From contig CALVPC010000069.1 in the NCBI GenBank assembly GCA_944350405.1, forward strand, positions 1 to 5,021: a stretch of 5,021 nucleotides of DNA, given 5' to 3'. The notes under the pieces were generated by a model that was given only the letters and a program-made list of their open reading frames with translations, had not been told where the DNA came from and did not search any database. A program made the translations under genes and the position numbers. The stretch's first letter is position 1. Each line of letters starts with the position of its first letter. Shown here one piece after another: positions 1 to 5,021 of this stretch. This DNA is from an uncultured Bacilli bacterium. GTDB taxonomy: Bacteria; Bacillota_I; Bacilli_A; RF39; UBA660.

Positions 1-704
1 ATAGATCCTATTATTCCCAAAATTATTCCCTCAAAAACAAAAGGTAATTTAATTCTAATATTACTAGCTCCAACAAGTCTCATTATGCCAATTTCTCTCT
101 TTCTAGAAAAAATAGTAAGTTTAATAGTATTTATAATTAAAAATATCGTAACAATTATTAAAGCTCCTGCCGCAACAATAGTAATTTTTTCAATTGCATC
201 AAATACTCCAACTAACTGCTCAACTAATCCTTCACCATATTGAACAGAACTAACTCCTTCAATTTGTTCAATTTCTTTTGCGGTATTTCCTATTTGATTA
301 ACATCAAAAACTTTTATTGTATAAGTATCTTTAAGAGGATTTTCTTCATCATCCCATTCTGCTAATATACTACTATAAGTTTCATTTTCCTCTTGCATTT
401 CTGCCTTTACTTCAGCTTTAGATTTAAAATCATAAGTTTCTATATTAGTATTTCTTTTTATAGAAAGTTCAAAATTTTCTCTTTGCTCATCAGTAACATC
501 TGAATCCAAAAATGCAACAATCGTAACATCTCTTTCTATTTCATCAGTAAAATTTCTTACATTAGTAGAAAGCAAAAGTGCCGCAGCAATAATTATAAGT
601 GTAATAGTAATACATGTAACAGAAGCAAGTGACAAACTAAAATTTCTTACAACACTTTTAAAAGCATCTCTTAAACTTCTAAAAAACGTCCTACAACTTT
701 TCAT
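1..704 (-). CDS. ftsX: Cell division ABC transporter permease FtsX (3' end beyond window)
   Basis: FtsX is the membrane subunit of the FtsEX complex. It passes ATP hydrolysis by FtsE across the membrane to activate peptidoglycan hydrolases or their regulators. The visible 234 residues start MKSCRTFFRSLRDAFKSV. They show a short basic cytosolic N-terminus, a first membrane helix at about residues 24-46, an extracellular domain at about 48-172, a second helix at about 174-196, and the cytosolic coupling segment with SRKREIGIMRLVGAS (200-214) typical of FtsX/MacB-type permeases. A third helix begins near 221. The usual family length is about 290-310 residues, so roughly 60-75 residues lie outside the window. 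The ATG at 704 is the earliest possible start because an in-frame TAG immediately precedes it (707-705). An AAGGAGG lies 12 bases upstream (723-717), a rather long spacing. The gene overlaps the end of ftsE by 14 bases, consistent with translational coupling. Identification is strong from the N-terminal segment, topology and pairing with ftsE. Confidence 0.93.
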   Translation of the reverse strand, partial: MKSCRTFFRSLRDAFKSVVRNFSLSLASVTCITITLIIIAAALLLSTNVRNFTDEIERDVTIVAFLDSDVTDEQRENFELSIKRNTNIETYDFKSKAEVKAEMQEENETYSSILAEWDDEENPLKDTYTIKVFDVNQIGNTAKEIEQIEGVSSVQYGEGLVEQLVGVFDAIEKITIVAAGALIIVTIFLIINTIKLTIFSRKREIGIMRLVGASNIRIKLPFVFEGIILGIIGS

Positions 705-1389
705 CTACAAAACTACCCTCCTTATAATCCTTCACAAGTCTGCCTTCTTTCAGAACAATAACTCGTTTCTTCATTTTTTTAACTATATCTAAATCATGCG
801 TAACCATAAGAATAGTAGTACCTAGATCTTTATTAATTGTCTCTAATATTTCCATTATCTCCATACTTATCTTAGGATCCAAATTACCAGTTGGTTCATC
901 ACATATAAGTAATTTTGGCCTATTAACAATAGCCCTTGCTATTGCAACTCTTTGCTGCTCTCCACCAGATAATTTATCAGGATACTCTTTAGCCTTATGC
1001 TTAAGTCCAACTTTCCCTAAAACATTTATAACTCTCTTTCTTATCTCTTTACTATCTACCCCTGTTACCTCTAAAGCAAATGCTACATTTTCATAAACAG
1101 TAAGTTTTGGTAATAATTTATAATCTTGAAAAACGACGCCAATAAGTCTCCTAAGCTTATAAACACTAGAATTTCTAAGCTTACCAACATTAACACTTCC
1201 TACAACAATTTCCCCTCTTGATGGTTTTTCTTCTCTATATAGCATCTTAATAAGTGTACTTTTACCACTACCAGAACCACCTATTATAAAAACGAAATCG
1301 CCCTTATCAATAGATAAATTAAGATTAAATATAGCACCTACCCCATTAGGATAAGTTTTATATACATTCTTCATACTAATTAATTCCAA
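691..1389 (-). CDS. ftsE: Cell division ATP-binding protein FtsE
   Basis: FtsE is the cytosolic ATPase of FtsEX; it binds FtsX and powers control of cell-wall hydrolysis. The 232-residue protein starts MELISMKNVYKTYPNG. It carries every ABC ATPase motif: Walker A GGSGSGKST (37-45), Q-loop with FQDYKLLP (Gln88), signature LSGGEQQR (140-147), Walker B ending in ICDEP (Asp164, Glu165), D-loop GNLD (168-171) and H-loop His198. The block FQDYKLLPKLTVYENVAFAL (87-106) is characteristic of FtsE within the ABC family. I chose the TTG at 1389 rather than a longer reading from 1440 for two reasons: GAGGTG sits 6 bases upstream, and a promoter -10 falls inside the extra stretch. The length also fits the family (about 220-230). 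The Walker A has Gly where many FtsE proteins have Pro (GPSGAGKS), a conservative change. It ends in TAG inside the ftsX start region. Its own promoter separates it from the yitT genes. Confidence 0.95.
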   Translation of the reverse strand: MELISMKNVYKTYPNGVGAIFNLNLSIDKGDFVFIIGGSGSGKSTLIKMLYREEKPSRGEIVVGSVNVGKLRNSSVYKLRRLIGVVFQDYKLLPKLTVYENVAFALEVTGVDSKEIRKRVINVLGKVGLKHKAKEYPDKLSGGEQQRVAIARAIVNRPKLLICDEPTGNLDPKISMEIMEILETINKDLGTTILMVTHDLDIVKKMKKRVIVLKEGRLVKDYKEGSFVDEKL

Positions 1390-1395
1390 AACAAA

Positions 1396-1401
1396 CACCT
1401 C
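1396..1401 (-). promoter_or_regulatory. Ribosome binding site fixing the ftsE start
   Basis: GAGGTG lies 6 bases before the TTG at 1389 and is the only good Shine-Dalgarno sequence near the 5' end of ftsE. The in-frame TTG at 1440, which would add 17 residues, has no purine-rich site before it, only the U-rich tail of a terminator. The site therefore decides for the short 232-residue protein. Confidence 0.8.
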
Positions 1402-1411
1402 GCATATAGTA

Positions 1412-1440
1412 ATTATATCATAAAAAATGTACTGATACAA
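1412..1440 (-). promoter_or_regulatory. Predicted sigma-A-type promoter of ftsEX
   Basis: On the minus strand TTGTAT (1440-1435) and TATAAT (1417-1412) are separated by 17 bases. TG sits one base before the -10, giving an extended -10 (TGATATAAT). The predicted transcript start near 1405 leaves a leader of only about 16 bases before the ftsE TTG, just enough for the ribosome binding site. The -35 abuts the U-tract of the preceding terminator. This is sequence prediction only. Confidence 0.72.
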
Positions 1441-1467
1441 AAAAAGTAACTATAAAAATAATTACTT
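1439..1467 (-). terminator. Intrinsic terminator after the prfB-yitT-yitT operon
   Basis: Just after the second yitT stop codon, the minus strand forms a 10-bp stem (AAGTAATTAT with ATAGTTACTT, one G-U pair) closed by a UUUU loop. A run of U follows (1445-1439, the first two bases still within the stem). The stem is AU-rich, so termination may be incomplete, but its position between two units and directly before a promoter supports the role. Confidence 0.62.
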
Positions 1468-1471
1468 AACA

Positions 1472-2359
1472 CTACACTTGTGAAATACTCAAATCCTGAC
1501 CTCCAGCTTCATAAGTATCCGTAACAAATATAAACGCTTTTTTATCAACACTTTTAACATAGTCACGTAATATTGTAAATTCATTAGTAGGAATAACAAC
1601 CATTAAAAGTTTTCTATCATTTTCCTCATAAGCTCCATAAGTATCATATATTGTAACATCATGTTTTAATTCTTGCTGAATAAACTTTTCTATATTCAAA
1701 TACTTACTACTAATAATTTTAAATGTCTTATTCTTACTTATTCCAAGAATTACTTTTTCACTAACTGTTCTATTTATTATCAAAAATAATAATGCATATA
1801 AAATATTAGAAAATCCTAAAGTAAATCCTCCAATTATGACAACAATAGCATTTATCATACTATTAGAAAGTGTAACAGAAACTTTAGCATATTTATAAAT
1901 AATTAATGGAATAATAGAAAGACCTCCAACATTAAAACCAAGTTTAAAAAGTGAACCTTGTGCAAATCCATTTATAATAGCACTAAAAATAACCATGATA
2001 AGAACATGAGACTGATCTATTAAAAAAATTGCATTAAAACCACTAGTAGCTTTTATTAAAAGAGGGTAAACAAGTACAATAAAAAGAGTAGCCACAACTT
2101 GTTTAGCATCTAAAAATAAATATGCAAGTACAAACATAACAAAAGAAATTATAAATAATGTTATTGAAGAATCAATACCAAAAAGTGCATCAAATAAAAC
2201 ACCTAATCCTGCTGTACCTCCAGCTACTAAATGAATAGGAAGTATAAATAAATTATAACACACTGCAGATATAACTAAAAAAACAGTCATTTTAGCATAA
2301 CTACGAGCAACTGAAGGATCAGTAAAAATAAATTTTATTTCTTCATAAAAACTATTCAT
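1472..2359 (-). CDS. YitT family membrane protein with DUF2179 domain (second, divergent copy)
   Basis: This is a polytopic membrane protein of the YitT family (DUF161 membrane part plus a C-terminal DUF2179 domain); the molecular function of the family is not established. The 295 residues give hydrophobic helices at about 24-41, 66-83, 89-106, 118-137, 168-183 and 186-196. A cytosolic domain at about 210-295 follows and contains LLMVVIPTNEFTILRDYVK and the ending KAFIFVTDTYEAGGQ typical of DUF2179. Of two adjacent ATG codons I prefer the second (2359), because GGAGG (2370-2366) is 6 bases from it and only 3 from the first. The start overlaps the TGA of the upstream yitT gene and the ribosome binding site lies in that gene's last Gly-Gly-Glu codons, so translation is coupled. 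Compared with the upstream copy it has GGLS where that copy has GGTD, and YGAY where that copy has TGGF. It looks like a diverged duplicate. It ends in TAG, followed by a terminator. Confidence 0.88.
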   Translation of the reverse strand: MNSFYEEIKFIFTDPSVARSYAKMTVFLVISAVCYNLFILPIHLVAGGTAGLGVLFDALFGIDSSITLFIISFVMFVLAYLFLDAKQVVATLFIVLVYPLLIKATSGFNAIFLIDQSHVLIMVIFSAIINGFAQGSLFKLGFNVGGLSIIPLIIYKYAKVSVTLSNSMINAIVVIIGGFTLGFSNILYALLFLIINRTVSEKVILGISKNKTFKIISSKYLNIEKFIQQELKHDVTIYDTYGAYEENDRKLLMVVIPTNEFTILRDYVKSVDKKAFIFVTDTYEAGGQDLSISQV

Positions 2360-3216
2360 CATTCACCTCCTGTAACCTCATAAGCATCTACAACAGTAAA
2401 GAAAGCTTCCATATCTATATGTTTAATACCTTCTTTAAGCTTATAATACTCCTTAGTAGGAATAACAGTAAAAAGAACAGATACCTTTTTTCTTGAAAAA
2501 CCTCCAGTTGCATTAAATACAGTTATTGTATGTCCAAGTTCATTAATAACAAAATCAGAAACCTCTTTCTTTTTCTTTGTAATAATATAAAAAGCCTTCT
2601 TATCAGAAATACCAAGTAAAACTTTATCAACTAAAAATGTAATTAAATACAAAATAACAACTGCATACATAAAATTAGTAACACCAAATACAAAAGCTCC
2701 AATAATAACAATGACACCTTCAACTATAAGCATAGCATTACCAATAGTCATTTTAGTATACTTACTAACAATTTGAGTAATTATATCTGTACCACCTAAA
2801 GTAAAATCAGCCTTCATAATAAGACCAAGACCTATACCATAAGTAATTCCCCCAAACACAGTAAATAAAAGCATATCATTACCATCAACATTAATATAAT
2901 TACCAATATTAGAAGTAAGTTCAACTAAAATTGGAAAAACTATACCACCTATCAAAGAACCAATTGTTTTTTTTGGACTCAAAACAATAAAACTAACAAC
3001 GCATAAAATCATACAACAAACAAATATAAAAACAGAAGGCTTTATAGTAATAAAATTACTAACAATAATACTGATTCCTCCAACACCACCAAAAACAATA
3101 TTATATGGAAGAATAAATAAATTATATGAAATGGCACAAATAAGTGCTCCAATAAAAAAATTAATATATCTTTTTATTCTATTTTTATTATAAATTTTAC
3201 TAAGTATCACATCCAT
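2359..3216 (-). CDS. YitT family membrane protein with DUF2179 domain (first copy)
   Basis: This YitT-type membrane protein has 285 residues; the family is widespread in Firmicutes and has no firmly assigned substrate. Predicted helices lie at about 18-38, 61-80, 85-100, 115-134, 161-178 and 181-197. Glycine-rich family motifs are clear: FGGVGGISII (42-51) after the first helix, and TLGGTDIITQI (139-149) in the middle. The C-terminal DUF2179 domain (about 205-285) has TVFNATGGFSRKK and ends FFTVVDAYEVTGGE. The ATG at 3216 has AAGGAG (3230-3225) 8 bases upstream. That site lies inside the last codons of prfB, whose stop is only 4 bases before this ATG, so the two are very likely cotranscribed and coupled. 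It keeps the motifs that the downstream copy has lost and so looks like the conventional member of the pair. Confidence 0.9.
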   Translation of the reverse strand: MDVILSKIYNKNRIKRYINFFIGALICAISYNLFILPYNIVFGGVGGISIIVSNFITIKPSVFIFVCCMILCVVSFIVLSPKKTIGSLIGGIVFPILVELTSNIGNYINVDGNDMLLFTVFGGITYGIGLGLIMKADFTLGGTDIITQIVSKYTKMTIGNAMLIVEGVIVIIGAFVFGVTNFMYAVVILYLITFLVDKVLLGISDKKAFYIITKKKKEVSDFVINELGHTITVFNATGGFSRKKVSVLFTVIPTKEYYKLKEGIKHIDMEAFFTVVDAYEVTGGE

Positions 3217-3220
3217 AAAA

Positions 3221-4313
3221 TCAACTCCTTAAATAAGCATCAATAAACATATCTATATCACCATCTAATACTTTATTAACATCACTAGTTTGAAATAAAG
3301 TTCTATGATCTTTAACCATAGAATAAGGATGCATTACATAACTTCTAATTTGAGAACCAAACTCAATATTTTGGAAATCGCCCTTTAAATTAGCAAGCTT
3401 TTTTTCTTGTTCTTCAAGTTCTAAAACCTTTAATTTCCCCTTTAAAATAGAAAGAGCTTTTTCTTTGTTCTTTAACTGACTTCTTTCGTTTTGACATGTA
3501 ACCACTATTTTTGTCGGTAAATGAGTAATTCTAACTGCACTATCTGTAGTATTAACACTTTGACCACCTGCGCCACTAGAACGATACACATCTATTTTAA
3601 TATCATCATCTTTTATTTCAATATCAATATTATTATCAACTTCTGGAACTACTTCCACTGAAGCAAATGACGTATGTCTTTTATTATTAGCATCAAATGG
3701 AGATAATCTAACCAATCTGTGAACCCCTCTCTCACATTTTAAAAATCCATAAACATTAGCTCCTTTTACCAAGAAAGAAACTCTTTTTATCCCAGCCTCA
3801 TCACCTTCAAGATAATCTAAAAGTTCTACTTTATAATTATGACTATCACACCATCTAGTATACATTCGGTAAAGCATATTAGCCCAATCACAGGCTTCCG
3901 TACCTCCAGCTCCAGAATGAATTTCAACTATTGCATTATTATGATCATATTCACCATTAAGTAAAAGCTCAAGTTCAAGTTTTGCAACTTTATCCGAAAT
4001 AGAAGAAGCAAAAATCTCAATTGAATCTAAAATATTTTGATCTTGTTCTAAATTAATTAGCCCTAATAATTCTAAATTATCATTAATATCTTGCCTCAAA
4101 GTAACAATATTATCAGTTAAATCTTTTAATTCATTTAAATTATCAATTACACTCTTAGCTTTATCATTATCATTCCAAAAATTAGAACTATTAATTTCTT
4201 CTTCTAATTTTTTTATTGTTAATAACTTATTATCGACGTCAAAGAGACCTCCATAAAATATCTATTTTATTTAAATTATCAACAAGGATTTTTTTAATAT
4301 CAACTATTTCCAT
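3221..4313 (-). CDS. prfB: Peptide chain release factor 2 (programmed +1 frameshift)
   Basis: RF2 releases finished proteins from the ribosome at UGA and UAA codons. The gene is read in two frames. ATG at 4313 (GGAGG 5 bases upstream, 4323-4319) opens 24 codons ending Trp-Arg-Ser-Leu, then an in-frame TGA (4241-4239). A +1 shift skips T4241 and continues with GAC at 4240 through to the TGA at 3223-3221. The product is 363 residues, the normal RF2 length. The stop-codon-reading tripeptide SPF is at 204-206, and the peptidyl-tRNA-hydrolysing GGQ is at 249-251 in SSGAGGQSVN; both positions are within one residue of E. coli RF2. The N-terminal helical domain (about 1-110) spans the frameshift and contains NFWNDNDKAKSV, typical of RF2. 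A single-frame reading beginning at the internal TTG at 4099 would miss 71 residues and is not a real start. The gene opens an operon with two yitT genes and follows the secA region, as is usual in Firmicutes. Confidence 0.97.
4238..4252 (-). promoter_or_regulatory. RF2 programmed +1 ribosomal frameshift site
   Basis: The minus strand reads GGAGG UCU CUU UGA C. This has the canonical parts of the RF2 autoregulatory site: an internal Shine-Dalgarno (GGAGG, 4252-4248), a 3-base spacer, the slippery Leu codon CUU (4244-4242), and UGA followed by C (4241-4238). When RF2 is scarce the ribosome pauses at UGA and slips +1 into the long frame, making more RF2. The spacing equals that of the E. coli site (AGG GGG UAU CUU UGA C). 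Confidence 0.96.
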
Positions 4314-4334
4314 AAAGACCTCCAATTTTACATA

Positions 4335-4368
4335 ATTATACTATAAAAAAATAAAAATCTCTAGTCAA
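4335..4368 (-). promoter_or_regulatory. Predicted promoter of the prfB-yitT-yitT operon
   Basis: TTGACT (4368-4363) is a near-consensus -35. A 17-base spacer leads to TATAGT (4345-4340), which fits a sigma-A-type promoter. A perfect TATAAT (4340-4335) overlaps it but would need a 22-base spacer, so the first pairing is preferred. The -35 lies in the loop and 3' arm of the terminator of the preceding gene. The leader to the prfB ATG would be about 20 bases. Confidence 0.62.
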
Positions 4369-4375
4369 CTAGAGA
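4345..4375 (-). terminator. Intrinsic terminator of the transglutaminase-like gene
   Basis: A perfect 7-bp stem TCTCTAG / CTAGAGA (arms 4375-4369 and 4364-4358 on the minus strand) encloses the loop TTGA. It is followed by TTTTT A TTTTTTT. It begins 4 bases after the TAA of the upstream gene. The T-run is on the minus-strand side only, which sets the direction. Confidence 0.85.
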
Positions 4376-4379
4376 AATA

Positions 4380-4883
4380 TTATTGAATTAGTTTTCCAGA
4401 CAAACAATGTTTATAAAAATCCTCACAAGAGCATCCTGCTAAAGCTTTATCATACTCATAAAAAACGATATCTTCTTTATTATATCCAAACTTTGCAAAA
4501 TCCTCAAAATTATCCCTATAAAAATCTAAAATCTCGTTTAAAGAATTAAACTTATGAATTCCTTTTTTTCTTTCCCAAGAAGCCTCAAACCAATACCAAT
4601 AATTATTCATATTAAAAACTGAAAAAGTATGACATTCTCCTCTTCCATTATTCAAATAAACAAAAATAGTTTTATTATTTACCCCAATTCTATCAAAATA
4701 TTTTCTTTGAACCTCACACATTTCCCAACATATAGCATATCGTGATTTTAAAACATTATCACATGATTGCATTTTATAATTTTTTCTAAACTCATCTTTT
4801 TCTAGTCTAGTATGCAAAATATTGTTTTTATCATACCAACCATATTTTATATCTTTCAAACCATCATAAAACTTTTCTATCAT
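4380..4883 (-). CDS. Small transglutaminase/papain-like fold protein
   Basis: The 167-residue soluble protein has no signal peptide or membrane helix. The pattern fits the transglutaminase-like cysteine protease superfamily. Cys52 in SRYAICWEMCEVQRKYF is followed by a helix and an IGV turn (66-68). His85 lies in GECHTFSVF, and Glu100 in YWFEASWE occupies the place of the third triad residue (often Asp). These are my proposed catalytic residues from pattern alone. Members of this superfamily act as peptidases, amidases, deamidases or crosslinkers, or are inactive; the substrate cannot be told. Seven Cys residues (41, 52, 56, 84, 151, 153, 160) are many for its size, with three clustered in GCSCEDFYKHC near the C-terminus. 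The ATG at 4883 has GGAGG 10 bases upstream (4898-4894), slightly long. An ATG closer to that site is followed by AAA TAA and cannot serve. It sits between secA and prfB, normally adjacent in Firmicutes, and carries its own terminator, so it looks like an insertion into a conserved locus. Confidence 0.75.
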   Translation of the reverse strand: MIEKFYDGLKDIKYGWYDKNNILHTRLEKDEFRKNYKMQSCDNVLKSRYAICWEMCEVQRKYFDRIGVNNKTIFVYLNNGRGECHTFSVFNMNNYWYWFEASWERKKGIHKFNSLNEILDFYRDNFEDFAKFGYNKEDIVFYEYDKALAGCSCEDFYKHCLSGKLIQ

Positions 4884-4912
4884 ATTATTTCATCCTCCAA
4901 ACAATTTATTTT

Positions 4913-4947
4913 AAAAGGTATCAACATCACAAATGTTAACACCTTTT
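4913..4947. terminator. 15-bp hairpin in the secA downstream gap, possibly a bidirectional terminator
   Basis: Arms 4913-4927 and 4933-4947 pair over 15 bp with a 5-base loop. On the minus strand two of the pairs are G-U. It lies 16 bases after the secA-like stop and ends 29 bases before the next start. In the minus direction only four T follow, and they belong to the stem, so termination there may be weak. In the plus direction the stem is followed by TTTTATTTTTT, a better tail. It may end the secA transcript, allow partial read-through into the next gene, or block antisense transcription. A lone TATAAT (4961-4956) upstream has no acceptable -35, so I see no clear promoter in this gap. Confidence 0.55.
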
Positions 4948-4963
4948 ATTTTTTAATTATATC

Positions 4964-5021
4964 TTATCGTCCACAACAATTCTTATATTTCTTTCCACTC
5001 CCACATGAAGTTAATTTCCTT
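4964..5021 (-). CDS. secA: C-terminal SEC-C tail, probably SecA (5' part beyond window)
   Basis: Only the last 18 codons are present, ending in TAA. They read RKLTSCGSGKKYKNCCGR, which matches the SEC-C zinc-binding tail (CPCGSGKKYKxCCG). In SecA, the ATPase that drives proteins through SecYEG, this tail binds zinc and contacts SecB or other partners. SEC-C motifs also occur on unrelated proteins, so the assignment rests on the position just upstream of prfB, where secA lies in B. subtilis and many Firmicutes. The first of the usual zinc-binding cysteines is replaced by Thr (LTSCGSG where CPCGSG is expected), leaving three Cys. The motif is otherwise well kept. Confidence 0.78.
   Translation of the reverse strand, partial: RKLTSCGSGKKYKNCCGR

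Noticed and set aside
1390..1440. A 17-residue N-terminal extension of FtsE from the TTG at 1440
   Set aside because: No ribosome binding site precedes it, a good promoter -10 lies within it, and FtsE proteins normally start just before the KNVYKTYPNG segment.
2360..2362. First ATG of the ATGATG pair as the start of the second yitT gene
   Set aside because: It is only 3 bases from GGAGG. The next ATG has the better 6-base spacing. The difference is one Met and cannot be settled from sequence alone.
3221..4099. prfB as a 292-residue protein starting at the TTG at 4099
   Set aside because: It lacks the N-terminal RF2 domain and has no ribosome binding site. Joining the upstream frame by the programmed shift gives the normal 363 residues.
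4239..4313. A separate 24-codon peptide or a broken prfB pseudogene
   Set aside because: The stop is the functional UGA of the classic RF2 recoding site with all expected elements, so it is regulation and not decay.
4885..4893. ATG AAA TAA minimal reading frame ahead of the transglutaminase-like gene
   Set aside because: The ATG directly abuts the GGAGG with no spacing, so initiation there is unlikely. It overlaps the leader of the real gene.
4956..4961. TATAAT as a -10 for the transglutaminase-like gene
   Set aside because: The hexamers 15-18 bases upstream do not resemble a -35 and there is no TG extension. In such AT-rich DNA a lone TATAAT is expected by chance.

Overview
The window is a very AT-rich piece of bacterial chromosome with every recognisable gene on the minus strand. 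It suggests a low-GC Firmicute or a Bacilli/Mollicutes-related lineage. Shine-Dalgarno sequences are strong (GGAGG type) and codons are biased to A/T-ending forms. The gene order secA - prfB - ftsE - ftsX is the conserved order known from Bacillus subtilis and relatives. UGA ends two genes here and a release factor 2 is encoded, so the organism uses the standard bacterial code and is not a Mycoplasma or Spiroplasma that reads UGA as Trp.

In transcription order (high to low coordinate) the window holds: the last 18 codons of a protein ending in a SEC-C zinc motif, almost certainly SecA (5021-4964); a hairpin in the following gap (4947-4913); a small transglutaminase/papain-like protein inserted between secA and prfB (4883-4380); a strong intrinsic terminator overlapping the next promoter (4375-4335); prfB with a complete programmed +1 frameshift (4313-3221); two tandem, translationally coupled YitT/DUF2179 membrane protein genes (3216-2359 and 2359-1472); a second terminator running directly into a promoter (1467-1412); ftsE with a TTG start (1389-691); and a 5' portion of ftsX (704 to the window edge).

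This reads as three transcription units. The first is secA, possibly with read-through into the transglutaminase-like gene. The second is prfB-yitT-yitT, bounded by its own promoter and terminator. The third is ftsEX with its own extended -10 promoter. RF2 releases proteins at UGA/UAA and controls its own level through the frameshift. FtsE and FtsX form the membrane ABC complex that controls peptidoglycan hydrolysis during division or elongation. SecA drives protein export. The YitT pair are membrane proteins of unknown function with a cytosolic DUF2179 domain.

I see no CRISPR array, transposon, phage gene or RNA gene. Most of the window is a conserved housekeeping neighbourhood. The less ordinary parts are the transglutaminase-like insertion, the divergent YitT duplicate, the two fused terminator-promoter junctions and the altered SEC-C motif.
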